DNA of 64,000 nt from Brachyspira intermedia PWS/A (GCF_000223215.1 NC_017243.1:806001-870000), one strand, 5' to 3'. Positions 26,616-36,878 are shown, numbered from the stretch's first letter. Made by a program: numbers and translations. The notes: generated by a model not told the origin, from the sequence alone.

Positions 26616-27442
26616 ATGCATAAAAAATTTTATTATTTTTTATACCATTATTTTTACTTGTATCATGTTCAGCATCAATTATTTCTCCAAGTATTAGTGA
26701 AGAAATAAAAAAATACGGTATAGATGTAGGACAGGAAGATTCTGCTATAATAGCACAAATAAAAGAACATTTAGAACAATCTTATAAAGATAATGGGTAT
26801 TATAAACTGGTATTCATAGGAATTCCAAAATCGCGTTATTCTCAAGCAACTTCTATATCAGGTATGGTACTTAATGAAGCTAGTAAAATTTCAGCTGAAA
26901 ATATTATAGTAGATATAAGCGATGTTAATTTTCAAAATGAAGCTATACCAGCATCTATGTTTACAGGTAATCCTGACAATAAAATAACAATATTAAATTT
27001 TGTATTTCCTGAAAATAAAATAAAAACTATAAAAACTTTTGCTTTTCATGGACTTCATAATAATTTGAAAGAATTAACAATACCAGATTCTGTGATTACT
27101 ATAGGAGACAGATCTTTTCAATTGAATTATGTATTAGAGAAATTGACATTAGGAAATAATGTTCAGACAATAGAAGAAGATGCTTTCTTATATTCTACAG
27201 CATTAACTGAATTAACTATACCTGCTTCTGTAAAAACAATACAGGATCATGCATTTGGAAGCAGTCCTAATTTGAGTAAAGTTATTTATTTAGGAACTTC
27301 TCCAAATAGTATAAATTTCGGAAAAGATATTTTTACAAGCACAAAACTTACAACTTTAATAGTACCTAATGCTGAAAATATAAATGATTCTGCTTGGGAT
27401 ACATTTTTAGGACATAATTTTACAGATGTAAGAAAACAGTAA
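26616..27442 (+). pseudogene. BspA-type LRR lipoprotein 1, frameshifted in the signal peptide
   Basis: The ATG at 26616 leads into A6T4 (26622-26631) and then the wrong frame. One extra A or T would give a good lipoprotein signal, MHKKILLFFIPLFLLVSCSAS, here in parts: MHKKILLF then FIPLFLLVSCSAS. From the cysteine onward the frame is open to the stop at 27440-27442. It encodes the family N-domain (KKYGIDVGQEDSAI) and BspA-like LRR_5 repeats such as LKELTIPDSVITIGD and LTELTIPASVKTIQD. It would be a surface lipoprotein if the frame were restored by slippage, mutation or a corrected read. The next ATG (26864) lacks the export signal. Confidence 0.75.
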
Positions 27443-27531
27443 AAGTTATGATATGTTTTATCGCATTATTTACTTTTTTTATTTTTTTCTTATGTTTAAA
27501 ATAATACTTATATTTAAGGATTGAAATAGAG

Positions 27532-28491
27532 ATGATTAAAAAATTTTTATTAATATTTATATCAGCATTGATATTAGTATCATGTTCGGCATCAGTTATA
27601 TCACCAAGTAATAATGGCAATAATTCTGGCAACGGTACAGAAGAAGGCGGTGATGGTGGAAGTGGTGGAGATGGCGGCGGTACAGATATACCTTGGACTG
27701 AAATAGAACCTCCTTTAATGCCTCCTTATCCTATTTTAGATGCAGAAGCGATTAAATATGGTATAGATATTTCTCAAGAAGATAATCTAATAAAAGAGCA
27801 AATAAAAACTAGATTAGAAGAATGCAAGAAAGAAGGCCGTGAATATAAAATAATATTTACAGGAACACCAAAAGCTGAATATTCTCAGCAAAGTTCTCTT
27901 GCAAAGTTTGTATTAGATGCTGCGAATGATTTAGGTATTTATTATAAAAATATAGAAATAGATATTAGTAAGATTTATTTCAATGAGAGAAAAGTAAAAT
28001 CTTCAATGTTTAAAGGATTTCCTAGTTTTGCAGATTGTACAATAACTTTTAAATTTCCAGAAAACAGTATAAGAGTTATAGAGGGTAATGCTTTTTCACT
28101 TTTTAGTAAACATTTTAAAGAGATAGCAATACCAGATTCTGTTATTGGTATTAAAGCTGCTGCTTTTCAGAAAGATAGTTCTCTTGAGAAAATAACAATT
28201 AGTGAAAACAGCAAACTTGAATATATAGGGGAATTAGCTTTTTCCTATTCAAAAGTAAAAGAAATAGTAATACCAGCATCTGTTACTTCTTTAGGCAGAA
28301 AACCATTTGGAGAGTCTCTAACTACTGTTACTTATTTAGGAACTAAGCCTAATACCATAAGCAATAATGGAGATGTATTTGAAGATTGTGTTAGTCTTAC
28401 AACTTTAATAGTACCTAATGCTGAAAATGAGAAAGATGAGGGCTGGAAAACTTTTTTGGGACATAAATTTACCACTGTAAAAAAACAGTGA
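27532..28491 (+). CDS. BspA-type LRR surface lipoprotein 2
   Basis: This intact 319-residue member of the tandem family has a lipoprotein signal (LILVSCSAS, Cys 19) and a flexible Asn/Gly-rich linker (about 26-52), longer than in its sisters. The shared N-domain follows (KYGIDISQEDNLI, about 75), with an RNA-free LRR_5 tract of roughly four to five repeats (FKEIAIPDSVIGIKA, VKEIVIPASVTSLG) and a conserved C-terminal cap (LTTLIVPNAENEKDEGWKTF). BspA-like LRR proteins of oral spirochaetes and Bacteroidetes bind host matrix. Its start region reads A6T5 and is in frame. Confidence 0.85.
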   Translation: MIKKFLLIFISALILVSCSASVISPSNNGNNSGNGTEEGGDGGSGGDGGGTDIPWTEIEPPLMPPYPILDAEAIKYGIDISQEDNLIKEQIKTRLEECKKEGREYKIIFTGTPKAEYSQQSSLAKFVLDAANDLGIYYKNIEIDISKIYFNERKVKSSMFKGFPSFADCTITFKFPENSIRVIEGNAFSLFSKHFKEIAIPDSVIGIKAAAFQKDSSLEKITISENSKLEYIGELAFSYSKVKEIVIPASVTSLGRKPFGESLTTVTYLGTKPNTISNNGDVFEDCVSLTTLIVPNAENEKDEGWKTFLGHKFTTVKKQ

Positions 28492-28612
28492 TTTTTATCA
28501 AAAAGTATATAGTAAGCTAAATAATTTTTAATATTTTACTTTTTAAAAATTTTTCTTATGTTTAAAGCAATATTTATATTTAAGGATGGAATGTTTAAGT
28601 ATGGAAAGAGTG

Positions 28613-29620
28613 ATGATTAAAAAAATTTTATTAGTATTGGTATCAGTTTTGGTATTTGTTTCATGTTCAAATAATACTACATCGCCTGATAGCAGTAATA
28701 ACGGTGATAATTCAGGAGTTACACCTCCTATAGATAATGAAGAGCAAGAATTAATAAAAAAATACGGTATAGACATAAGTCAGGAAGATGCAGTAATAAG
28801 CCAAAAAATAGAAGAAAATCTAAGAGCTTATTTTGCTGAAAAGAATTCATATAGAGTAATATTAACAGGTACTCCTAGAAGTTATAAGGAATCTCTTTCT
28901 AGTTTAATAGCAAAAGTAGCAAGTGGTTTTCAGAATATTGATAACATAGATATAGATATAAGGTATATTAATTTTCAAGGCGACACTATAAGTGGGGATA
29001 TGTTTTCAGGTCCAACAGATAATGGTAATATAACTTTTAATTTTATATTTCCAGAAAATAAAATTAAAACTATAGGAGACAAGGCTTTTTCTTTTTTATC
29101 TAATCTAAAAGAAATAACAATACCTGCTTCGGTAACAAAAATTGGAGTAGAAGCATTTCGAAATTGTGATAATTTAGTAAAATTAAATTTAAAAAATGGT
29201 TTGGAAGTAATAGATAATATGGCATTTTTACAAGTTCCATTTTTATCAGAAGTAATAATACCAGATTCAGTAAAAACAATAGGAGATCAAGCATTTGCTA
29301 ATGATACAATACAAAAATTACAATTATCTTCTTCATTAGAAACAATAGGTTCAGATGCTTTTATGAATTTGGAAATTGAAGAATTGATAATACCTGCTTC
29401 AGTAAAAACAATAGGAAATCAAGCGTTTGCATATTCATTTACAGCATTAAAAAGAGTTATTTATTATGGTGATTCTCCTAATATTATAAATTATACAGGT
29501 AATGTATTTGAAGGCTGCTTTAGTCTTAGTACTTTAATAATTCCTAATGCTGAAAATGATAAAGATCCTAAATGGGAAACTTTTTTAGGCGGTTCATTCA
29601 CTGATATAAGAAAACAATGA
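28613..29620 (+). CDS. BspA-type LRR surface lipoprotein 3
   Basis: This intact family member (335 residues from the ATG at 28613) has signal peptide LVSVLVFVSCSNN (Cys about 18), a short Asn/Ser/Gly linker, the N-domain KKYGIDISQEDAVI, then about six LRR_5 repeats (for example LKEITIPASVTKIGV, LSEVIIPDSVKTIGD, IEELIIPASVKTIGN) and the common C-cap. I chose the ATG that begins MIKKILL, as in its sisters, although the frame opens nine codons earlier. Its start region reads A7T4 and is in frame. About 45 bases upstream resemble those before gene 2, so each gene may have its own promoter. Confidence 0.85.
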   Translation: MIKKILLVLVSVLVFVSCSNNTTSPDSSNNGDNSGVTPPIDNEEQELIKKYGIDISQEDAVISQKIEENLRAYFAEKNSYRVILTGTPRSYKESLSSLIAKVASGFQNIDNIDIDIRYINFQGDTISGDMFSGPTDNGNITFNFIFPENKIKTIGDKAFSFLSNLKEITIPASVTKIGVEAFRNCDNLVKLNLKNGLEVIDNMAFLQVPFLSEVIIPDSVKTIGDQAFANDTIQKLQLSSSLETIGSDAFMNLEIEELIIPASVKTIGNQAFAYSFTALKRVIYYGDSPNIINYTGNVFEGCFSLSTLIIPNAENDKDPKWETFLGGSFTDIRKQ

Positions 29621-29754
29621 TATTTTTATATGTATTTATTATATTTGCCATATTATTTTGCGATAAAATTAAAAAATATTACAAATAACTTTACTTTTTT
29701 TGATTTATTATCTACTATTATAAATAGATTTAGTATTTTATGGAGTAAATATTT

Positions 29755-30644
29755 ATGATTAAAAAATTTTATTAGTATTTGTATTAGTGTTGGTATTTGT
29801 TTCATGTTCAAATAATACTACATCGCCTGATAGCAGTAATAACGGTGATAATTCAGGAGTTACAGATCCAACCGAAGAAGAATTATTAATAAAAAAATAC
29901 GGTATAGATATAAGTCAGAATGATATTGAAATAAGCAAGCAATTAGAACAAAATTTAAAGGCTTATTTTCAGGAAAAAGGTTCATATAGAGTAATATTTA
30001 CTGGAACTCCTAAAGATTATGGTGATCAACAAAGCGGTAATAAATCTTTATATATTTTAACTTTAGAAGCAGCATCAAAACTTAATATTACTATGAATAT
30101 AGAGCTGGATTTAAAAAATATTAATTTTCAAGATGGCTCTATAAAAGCTTTTATGTTTTCTAGCTTTGATGATAAATATAAAAATATAGTTATAAGTTTT
30201 GCATTTCCAGAAAATAAAATAAAGACTATAGAAAAGAGCTCTTTTTTTGGACTATATAATACAAGAGAAATAACACTTCCTGATTCTGTAATTACAATAA
30301 AAGAAAGTGCATTTATGTATTCTCCAAGTATAGAAATAGTAACATTAGGAAATGGTTTACAAGAAATAGGGGAACGAGCATTTATGGGTGTTGATAACTT
30401 GAAAGAAATAATAATACCAGACTCTGTAAAATCAATAGGAATGCAGGCATTTGCACTTTCTCAGCAATTGACTACTCTCACTTATTTAGGTACAAACCCT
30501 AATAATATAAATCATAAAGGGGACGTATTTTTAGGTAGTACTAAACTTACAACTTTAATAGTACCTAATGCTGAAAATGATAAAGATGAAGCTTGGAAAA
30601 CTTTTTTAGGCGGTAATTTTACTACAGTAACAAAAAAGTTATAA
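29755..30644 (+). pseudogene. BspA-type LRR lipoprotein 4, frameshifted in the signal peptide
   Basis: The ATG at 29755, preceded by GGAG, runs into A6T4 (29761-29770) and reaches a TAG after seven codons. One more A gives MIKKILLVFVLVLVFVSCS, the same signal as gene 3, and the frame then stays open to 30644. A weak in-frame GTG at 29787 could start a shorter signal (LVFVSCSNN). The rest has the N-domain KKYGIDISQNDIEI, four or five LRR_5 repeats (LKEIIIPDSVKSIGM) and the C-cap. The first 50 codons after the tract are almost identical in DNA to gene 3, showing recent duplication or gene conversion. Confidence 0.75.
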
Positions 30645-30676
30645 TTTAATAATATAGATTACTAATTATTAAAAAC

Positions 30677-30729
30677 TGTATAATATCAAACATATATTGC
30701 AGTGTTTTATATATGTTTGGTATTATACA
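30677..30729 (+). terminator. Large hairpin after the LRR cluster
   Basis: TGTATAATA (30677-30685) and following bases pair with TATTATACA (30721-30729) in a long stem with few mismatches. It may end transcription of the LRR genes. Confidence 0.6.
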
Positions 30730-30738
30730 AAATAAATA

Positions 30739-30776
30739 AACTCAATATAAAGAAAGTCAATCTTGTATATTGAGTT
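30739..30776. terminator. Terminator between convergent genes
   Basis: AACTCAATATA (30739-30749) pairs with TATATTGAGTT (30766-30776) and is followed by T6 on the plus strand. It lies between LRR gene 4 and the convergent oxidase gene. Confidence 0.8.
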
Positions 30777-30807
30777 TTTTAATTATAAAAAGTTATAGTA
30801 AAGAAAA

Positions 30808-31821
30808 TTAAAGTCTTACTACATCTCTAGTTATTTCTTTTAAGCTGTGAACACCACACATAGTCATAGCATCTTCAAGTTCTGCACCTAATTGAGCTGC
30901 ATAAGATTTAACTCCTTCTTCTCCTCCACCGTAAGCAGCTATTACAAATGTTCTTGCAATAACAACACCGTCAGCACCTAAAGCAATAGCCTTTAATATA
31001 TCAGTACCATTTCTAATACCGCCGTCTACTAATATTTTGATTTTGCCTTTAACAGCATCAGCGATTTCAGGCAAAACTTCAGCAGTAGAAGGACATTGAT
31101 CAAGTACGCGTCCGCCATGATTTGATACTATTATTGCATCGGCTCCAGCTTCAACAGCTTTTTTAGCCCCTTTTACAGTCATTATTCCTTTTATTATGAA
31201 TGGTCTTTGAGCAATTTCTTTTATTTGTTTTAATTCATCTACAGTTTTGCTTCCTGCTTTTGGAGTAAGATTTTTTAAGAAAGGAAGTCCTGCCGCATCA
31301 ACATCCATAGCAACAGCAAAAGCATTTGAATCTGCAACTAATTTCATTTTTTCTTTTATAACATCTATATTCCAAGGCTTAACTGTCGGCACTCCTATGC
31401 CGTTTTGTTTTTTTATCATAGTAGTTGCTGCAATCATTACATTAGGATTAGTACCGTCACCAGTGAAAGCTGCAATTCCTGCCTCTGCACAAGATTTTAC
31501 TAATATATCATTGTATTCTTCTTCTGTATATTTATTGCCGTAATGAAGCTGAACTGCACCTACAGGGCCGGCAAATATAGGGTATTTAAATTTTTTTCCG
31601 AATAGTTCAAAAGAAGTGTCAACATCTTCATTAGAACATATTGTGTCCATATTGAGTCTTATTTCTCTCCATTTATCATAATTTCTAATGGCAACATCTC
31701 CTATTCCTTTAGCTCCAGGTCCGGGCATACTATTTTTACATACTTTACCATTACATATTGGACATGCCTTACAAAATCCCATACAGTCTTTGGCAACTTC
31801 TATAATTTCTTTATAAGTCAT
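30808..31821 (-). CDS. FMN-dependent alpha-hydroxy-acid oxidizing protein
   Basis: This 337-residue TIM-barrel flavoenzyme is of the lactate/glycolate oxidase family. The active-site and FMN motifs visible are ISNHGGRVLDQCP (about 235-248, catalytic His) and the phosphate-binding ILVDGGIRNGTDILKAI and GADGVVIAR (about 265-300). The N-terminus adds a cysteine cluster (CMGFCKACPICNGKVC, about 11-26), not found in classical members and suggesting a metal or Fe-S site. The likely substrate is lactate or another 2-hydroxy acid. The start at 31821 is chosen because GGAGG lies before it; 13 upstream codons have no such site. Confidence 0.85.
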   Translation of the reverse strand: MTYKEIIEVAKDCMGFCKACPICNGKVCKNSMPGPGAKGIGDVAIRNYDKWREIRLNMDTICSNEDVDTSFELFGKKFKYPIFAGPVGAVQLHYGNKYTEEEYNDILVKSCAEAGIAAFTGDGTNPNVMIAATTMIKKQNGIGVPTVKPWNIDVIKEKMKLVADSNAFAVAMDVDAAGLPFLKNLTPKAGSKTVDELKQIKEIAQRPFIIKGIMTVKGAKKAVEAGADAIIVSNHGGRVLDQCPSTAEVLPEIADAVKGKIKILVDGGIRNGTDILKAIALGADGVVIARTFVIAAYGGGEEGVKSYAAQLGAELEDAMTMCGVHSLKEITRDVVRL

Positions 31822-31990
31822 AAAATTCCTCCGATAATAATTAAACTGATAATAATTCAACGCAATAATAATACTAAATATTAAAAATAAAACAAGCAGA
31901 TTATTAATAATAATAATTTTATATGGTGTTAAATTATTTTTGTATTATAATAATTTATGTAAAATTAATAAACTATGATAGGAATTAAAA

Positions 31991-33844
31991 ATGTCAAAAA
32001 TATCTAATTATCTTCTTAGTAAACATATAGAAAAATGCAAAATATCATTAGAAGCTTTTGAAGAAAGAGAAATTCCAGATTTAAAAGATGATTTTAAAAA
32101 AGAAGCAGAAAAAGTTATATGTGAGGCAAATAATTTTTTAAATAGCATTGATCCATTCAATTATTCTGATTTTGATGATTTTAACAGAAAGGCAGAAAAA
32201 TTTAATGATGAATTAAACAGAATACTTGAAACATTTTATATAAAAGAGCCTGATGAACTTTATACTTATAACAGGTTTATTGAGTATTTTCATTATGATA
32301 AAACTATGTTTAATGATGAAAATGATGAAATTGATATTAATGATTTACATACTTTAGATGAATATTTCGATTGTAACACTAATGGAGTTGCTTTAAACAA
32401 TATGGGATCATATCAATATGCTATAGATAAATACAGTGAAGCTATAGACTTGATTGATTATTATGCATTAGCTTATTATAACAGAGGACTTGCTAGAAAT
32501 AATTTAGGATTTTTTAAGAAAGCTATAAAAGATTATGACAAAGCTATAGAATTAAGTAAAAATTATAAAGATGCTTATTATAATAGAGGAGTCGCTAAAA
32601 ATCATGCTGGCTTACACAAGGAAGCTATTGAAGATTATAATAAGGTTATAGAGTTAGACAATAAAAATATAGATGCATATAATAATAGAGGAGCTTCCAA
32701 AAATTATTTACAGCTTTTTGATGAGGCTATGAAAGATTTTAATAAAATTTTAGAATTAGAGCCTAATAATTATTGTGCTTATAGCAACAGAGGCAATTCT
32801 AAAAATGATTTGGGACTTTATAAAGAAGCTATTGAAGATTATAACAAAGCTTTAAAGATTAATCCTAATTTTGCAGATGCTTATTATAATAGAGGAAATT
32901 CAAAAAAAGAGTTAGGTTTATTTAAAGAAGCTATTGAAGATTATAATAATGCTATAAAATGGAAACCTAACGATATAAATTCCTATATGAATAGAGGAAA
33001 TGTTAAATATGATTTAGAATTATATGAAGAAGCTATAAAAGATTATGACAAAATTATAAAATTGGATCATAATTATGTAGATGCTTATTATAACAGGGCA
33101 AATGCAAAAAGAGAGCTAGGTTTATATAAGGAATCTATAAAAGATTATGATAAAGCTATATATTTAAATCCTAATTATAGTGATGCATATAATAATAGAG
33201 GACTTGCTAAAAGCGATTTAGGAATGTATGAAGAAGCTATAAAAGATTATGAAGAATCTATAGATTTATGTGCGGATAATCCAGAAGCCTATTATAATAT
33301 AGGAAGTGCTAAATATGATTTGGATCTTTTAAAAGAATCAATTAAATATTATGATAAGGCTATAGAATTAAGACCAACTTACAGTGAAGCATATAATAAC
33401 AGAGGACTTTCTAAAAATGATTTGGGACTTTATAAAGAAGCTATCAAAGATTATGATAAATCTATAGAGTTAAACCCAAATGACAGCAATACTTATAATA
33501 ATAGAGGACTTACTAAATATACTTTAGGTTTATATAAAGAAGCTATCAAAGATTATACTAAGGCTATAGAATTGACTCCTAATTATACAAATGCTTACGG
33601 TAATAGAGGAAGTGCTAAAGATGAATTAGGACAGTATAAAGAAGCTATAAAGGATTATGATAAAGCTATAGAATTAGAACCAAATACAGCTTATTTATAT
33701 AATGATAGAGGCTGGGTTAAGAAAAATGCGGGACTATATAAAGAAGCTTTGAAAGATTATAAGAAGGCTTTAGAATTAGATCCTAATAATAAATATGCAA
33801 TGAGTAATATTGAAAATCTTAAAAAAGAACATGGCTTGAAATAA
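31991..33844 (+). CDS. TPR repeat protein 1
   Basis: The 617 residues consist of a helical N-terminal domain (about 1-135, with a YSDFDDFNRKAEKFNDEL segment split as YSDFDDFN and RKAEKFNDEL) and then about 14 tetratricopeptide repeats of 34 residues with the pattern YNRG...LGLYKEAIKDYDKAIEL. There is no signal peptide or membrane segment. TPR arrays are protein-binding scaffolds; the partner is unknown. The N-terminal domain is shared with TPR protein 3 (36948-38210), so these are paralogs. GGA precedes the ATG. The next TPR gene follows after 25 bases. Confidence 0.9.
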   Translation: MSKISNYLLSKHIEKCKISLEAFEEREIPDLKDDFKKEAEKVICEANNFLNSIDPFNYSDFDDFNRKAEKFNDELNRILETFYIKEPDELYTYNRFIEYFHYDKTMFNDENDEIDINDLHTLDEYFDCNTNGVALNNMGSYQYAIDKYSEAIDLIDYYALAYYNRGLARNNLGFFKKAIKDYDKAIELSKNYKDAYYNRGVAKNHAGLHKEAIEDYNKVIELDNKNIDAYNNRGASKNYLQLFDEAMKDFNKILELEPNNYCAYSNRGNSKNDLGLYKEAIEDYNKALKINPNFADAYYNRGNSKKELGLFKEAIEDYNNAIKWKPNDINSYMNRGNVKYDLELYEEAIKDYDKIIKLDHNYVDAYYNRANAKRELGLYKESIKDYDKAIYLNPNYSDAYNNRGLAKSDLGMYEEAIKDYEESIDLCADNPEAYYNIGSAKYDLDLLKESIKYYDKAIELRPTYSEAYNNRGLSKNDLGLYKEAIKDYDKSIELNPNDSNTYNNRGLTKYTLGLYKEAIKDYTKAIELTPNYTNAYGNRGSAKDELGQYKEAIKDYDKAIELEPNTAYLYNDRGWVKKNAGLYKEALKDYKKALELDPNNKYAMSNIENLKKEHGLK

Positions 33845-33869
33845 AATTAGTTTTATAGGAAATTGTATT

Positions 33870-36323
33870 ATGAATGACAATATTAAAGAATTGCTGGATA
33901 AAGCTAAAGAAGCATTTGAAAATAGAGAGTATGAAAAATCTATTGAATATATTGATAAGGTCATATTTTATAATGGTGATTCTTATGATCTTTATCATAA
34001 TAAAGGATTATCAAAATTAAATTTGGGTTTATATGAAGAAGCTATAAAAGATTTTGAGAGAGCTATCGAATTGGGTGATGACGGCGAAACTGTATATTAT
34101 GATAGAGGCTTAGCAAAATTATATTTATCTTTTTATGGAGAAGCTATAGAAGATTTTAATAGAGTTTTGCAAATAAATAATAATGATATTGATTCCCGCG
34201 TTAATGTAGGATTATGTTATCTTTACATGAAAAACTATAAAGAAGCTATAAATATCTATGATGAAGTAATAGCTGATTTTCCTGATAATATTAATTCTTA
34301 TAATAATAGAGGATTATGCAAGTTTTATTTATCTCAATTTGAAGAAGCTATAAATGATTTTAATAAAGTTATAGAATTAGATAAAAATTCTACAGCAAGT
34401 ATGGCATATAACTATATTGGTTTGTGTAAATATCATTTAGATGAAATTACTGAAGCTTTAAAATATTATGAGAAGGCTATAGAGATAAATCCTAATCTCA
34501 TTAATGCTTATCATAATATTGCTTTAATAAAACATTCTGGTGAATTTGATGATGAGGCTTTATCATATTTAAATAAGGCTTTAGAAATAGATCCTGGTAA
34601 TCTTGAAACATATTTAAAAATTTATTCTATAAAATTAGATTTAGAATTATATGATGAAGCCAATGAATATTTAAATAAAATTTTAGAAATGTATCCTGAT
34701 GACCTTTATGTTTATGACAGAATAGGAAATATAAAAATTGATGCAGGATATATGGAGGAATCTTTAGAATATTTAAAAAAAGCATTAGAAATAAATCCTA
34801 ATTTTATTGATGCATATTATGATATTGCTTTTGCTTTGCATAAATTAGATTTAAATAATGAGGCTCTGGAATATTTAGAAAAAGCACTTCAAATTTATCC
34901 TAATAGTGCAGATACTTATTTTAAAATGTTTTTAGTAAAAAGAGCTTTAAGAGATTATGAAGGAGCTTTATCTTGTTTAAATAAAATACTTGAAATAGAT
35001 AATACTGATGTTGTTATTTATAATGAAATAGCTTTGATAAAAGTAGAATTAGAATTATATGATGAAGCTTTATCATATTTAAATAAGGCTTTGGATATAG
35101 ATACTAATAATGCTGAAATATATAATAGTATTGGCTTGGTATATTATTATAAAAAAGATTATGAAGAAGCTATTAAAAATTTTAATAAGGCTATAGAGTT
35201 AAATACTTCTATGGCTAGTGCTTATTATAATATTGGTTTGGCATATTATGAAATGCATGATTATGAAAACTCAATTCAATATTATAATAAGGCATTGGAG
35301 ATAAATCCTCAGTATGCATCTGCCTATATTAATTTAGGACTTATTAAACATAATTTAGGAAACTATAAAGAAGCCATTGACTATTATAAAAAAGCATTAG
35401 AAATAAATCCTGATTATAGTTTGGCTTATTATAATATTGCACTTGCTGAAATGAGTTTAGAAGATTATAAAAATTCTTTGGAAGATTTTAATAAAGCATT
35501 AGAATTAGGCTATGATGAAGCAGAGATTTATATTAACATAGGACTTATATATTCAAGACAGGCTATATATGATAAAGCTATAGAGTATTATAATAAAGTG
35601 TTGGAAATAAATCCTAATAAAGTTAATGCCTATTATAATATTGCTTTTTGTTTATCTAATATGGATAAATATGAAGAAACTTTAGAAATATATGATAAAG
35701 TTATAAGAATGTATCCCGGTAATTTTGATGTTTATTATGAAAGAGGATACACTAAATACAGAGCATCGAAGTATGAGGAGGCTATAAGAGATTTTGATAT
35801 TATTATAAATGTGAATTCCAAACATTATAATGCTTATTATTATAGAGGCTGTTCAAAAAAATATTTAAAGAATTATGATGAGGCTATAAAGGATTTTGAT
35901 AAAGCCATAGAATATAATGCGAATAATTCTGATTTTTACAGTGAGAGGGCTTCTTGTTATGATTATTTAAATAAATATAGAGAAAGTATTGAAAATTATG
36001 ATAAAGCTATTGAATTAAAAGATGATGATTGGTTTTTATATATTTTAAGAGCTAAAGAGAAATTTCTTTTATCAAAGGAAACCAATTCAGAAAATAAAAC
36101 AAATGATAAGAAATCATTTTTTAATAAAATTATATCAAAAATTGCTTCATCAAAAAATTATACGGATTTAGAAAAGTCAGCATTGAATGATTTAGAAAAA
36201 TCTTATAAGTTAGCTTTAGAAGATGAATTTTATCTTATGGTATTTAAAGATATTATAAAAGATGAATTTACCAATATAGATTTAGCAGCTGAATTTTGTA
36301 AAGATAATAATATTACTTTATAA
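33870..36323 (+). CDS. TPR repeat protein 2
   Basis: The 817 residues are almost entirely TPR units (about 20, residues 1-720), starting directly without the N-terminal domain of its neighbours. They end with a non-repeat helical tail (about 725-817, NKIISKIASSKNYTDL). The repeats are more diverged from each other than in TPR proteins 1 and 3. No export signal is seen. It follows TPR gene 1 by 25 bases and is probably in the same transcript. Confidence 0.9.
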   Translation: MNDNIKELLDKAKEAFENREYEKSIEYIDKVIFYNGDSYDLYHNKGLSKLNLGLYEEAIKDFERAIELGDDGETVYYDRGLAKLYLSFYGEAIEDFNRVLQINNNDIDSRVNVGLCYLYMKNYKEAINIYDEVIADFPDNINSYNNRGLCKFYLSQFEEAINDFNKVIELDKNSTASMAYNYIGLCKYHLDEITEALKYYEKAIEINPNLINAYHNIALIKHSGEFDDEALSYLNKALEIDPGNLETYLKIYSIKLDLELYDEANEYLNKILEMYPDDLYVYDRIGNIKIDAGYMEESLEYLKKALEINPNFIDAYYDIAFALHKLDLNNEALEYLEKALQIYPNSADTYFKMFLVKRALRDYEGALSCLNKILEIDNTDVVIYNEIALIKVELELYDEALSYLNKALDIDTNNAEIYNSIGLVYYYKKDYEEAIKNFNKAIELNTSMASAYYNIGLAYYEMHDYENSIQYYNKALEINPQYASAYINLGLIKHNLGNYKEAIDYYKKALEINPDYSLAYYNIALAEMSLEDYKNSLEDFNKALELGYDEAEIYINIGLIYSRQAIYDKAIEYYNKVLEINPNKVNAYYNIAFCLSNMDKYEETLEIYDKVIRMYPGNFDVYYERGYTKYRASKYEEAIRDFDIIINVNSKHYNAYYYRGCSKKYLKNYDEAIKDFDKAIEYNANNSDFYSERASCYDYLNKYRESIENYDKAIELKDDDWFLYILRAKEKFLLSKETNSENKTNDKKSFFNKIISKIASSKNYTDLEKSALNDLEKSYKLALEDEFYLMVFKDIIKDEFTNIDLAAEFCKDNNITL

Positions 36324-36373
36324 ATTATAATATTAGCAGCTGTTTTATTTTTTGTTTTAATTTTGTCAACTAC

Positions 36374-36446
36374 TAGCCGTAGTGGCAACCCGCACGGTAT
36401 CGTTTATTCTTAATGAATGTCCTTTATACGTGCGGCTGATAACTTA
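36374..36446. repeat. GC-rich imperfect palindrome
   Basis: In this AT-rich intergenic stretch a block pairs CCGCACGGTAT with ATACGTGCGG (one bulge), enclosed by AGCC/GGCT, and the loop itself contains ATTC...GAAT. It has no ORF. It resembles the GC-rich modules of repeats A-C nearby. The remaining bases between 36324 and 36535 are plain AT-rich. Confidence 0.5.
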
Positions 36447-36535
36447 TTATTATACAAAATCAATAAATCTATATTACATGTAAAAACATATTTCTTAAAT
36501 ATTAGATAATCTTTTATTTGATAAAAAGGTGAAAA

Positions 36536-36878
36536 TTGACAAAATATAGTTGTTTAGGTATATACTGAAAATTTTTAACTTTGTCATTTTTTTTATTCAA
36601 CTTTTTCCCGCCGCAAAAAGTTGCTGCCACAGGCACGCTTCGCGAAAGTGCAAGTATAAAATTAGTACTAAATCATACTAAAATTGTCTTATATGTAAAA
36701 TAATTTATTACATTTAAGTTCAAATATAGCCTTTTTGCTTCTCGCCGAAGGCGTACTGCGTATGTGGCAACAAAAGAAGTGGGGTTGCCGTAGGCACGCA
36801 CAGCGGGGGCAAAGCCCCAGATATAAAACAAAAATATAAATTTATTTTTGACAAAGTATAGTTGTTTAGGTATATACT
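36536..36878 (+). repeat. Modular intergenic repeat, copy A
   Basis: Copy A shares with copies B and C (both inverted) a core around TTAGTACTAAATCATACTA (36662-36680), flanks near AATAATTTATTACATTTAAG, the module GGCACGCTTCGCGAAA, a GGGGC-AAA-GCCCC hairpin (36806-36818) and a promoter-like end. A 30-base sequence TTGACAAARTATAGTTGTTT... occurs at both ends of this copy as a direct repeat (36536 and 36848). No protein is encoded. It fills most of the 624-base gap between TPR genes 2 and 3. Confidence 0.8.
36848..36876 (+). promoter_or_regulatory. Outward promoter at the right end of repeat A
   Basis: TTGACA (36848-36853), a 17-base spacer and TATATA (36871-36876) form a near-consensus sigma70-type promoter. 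It points at TPR gene 3, whose ATG is 72 bases beyond. The same sequence at 36536-36564 points into the repeat. Confidence 0.75.
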
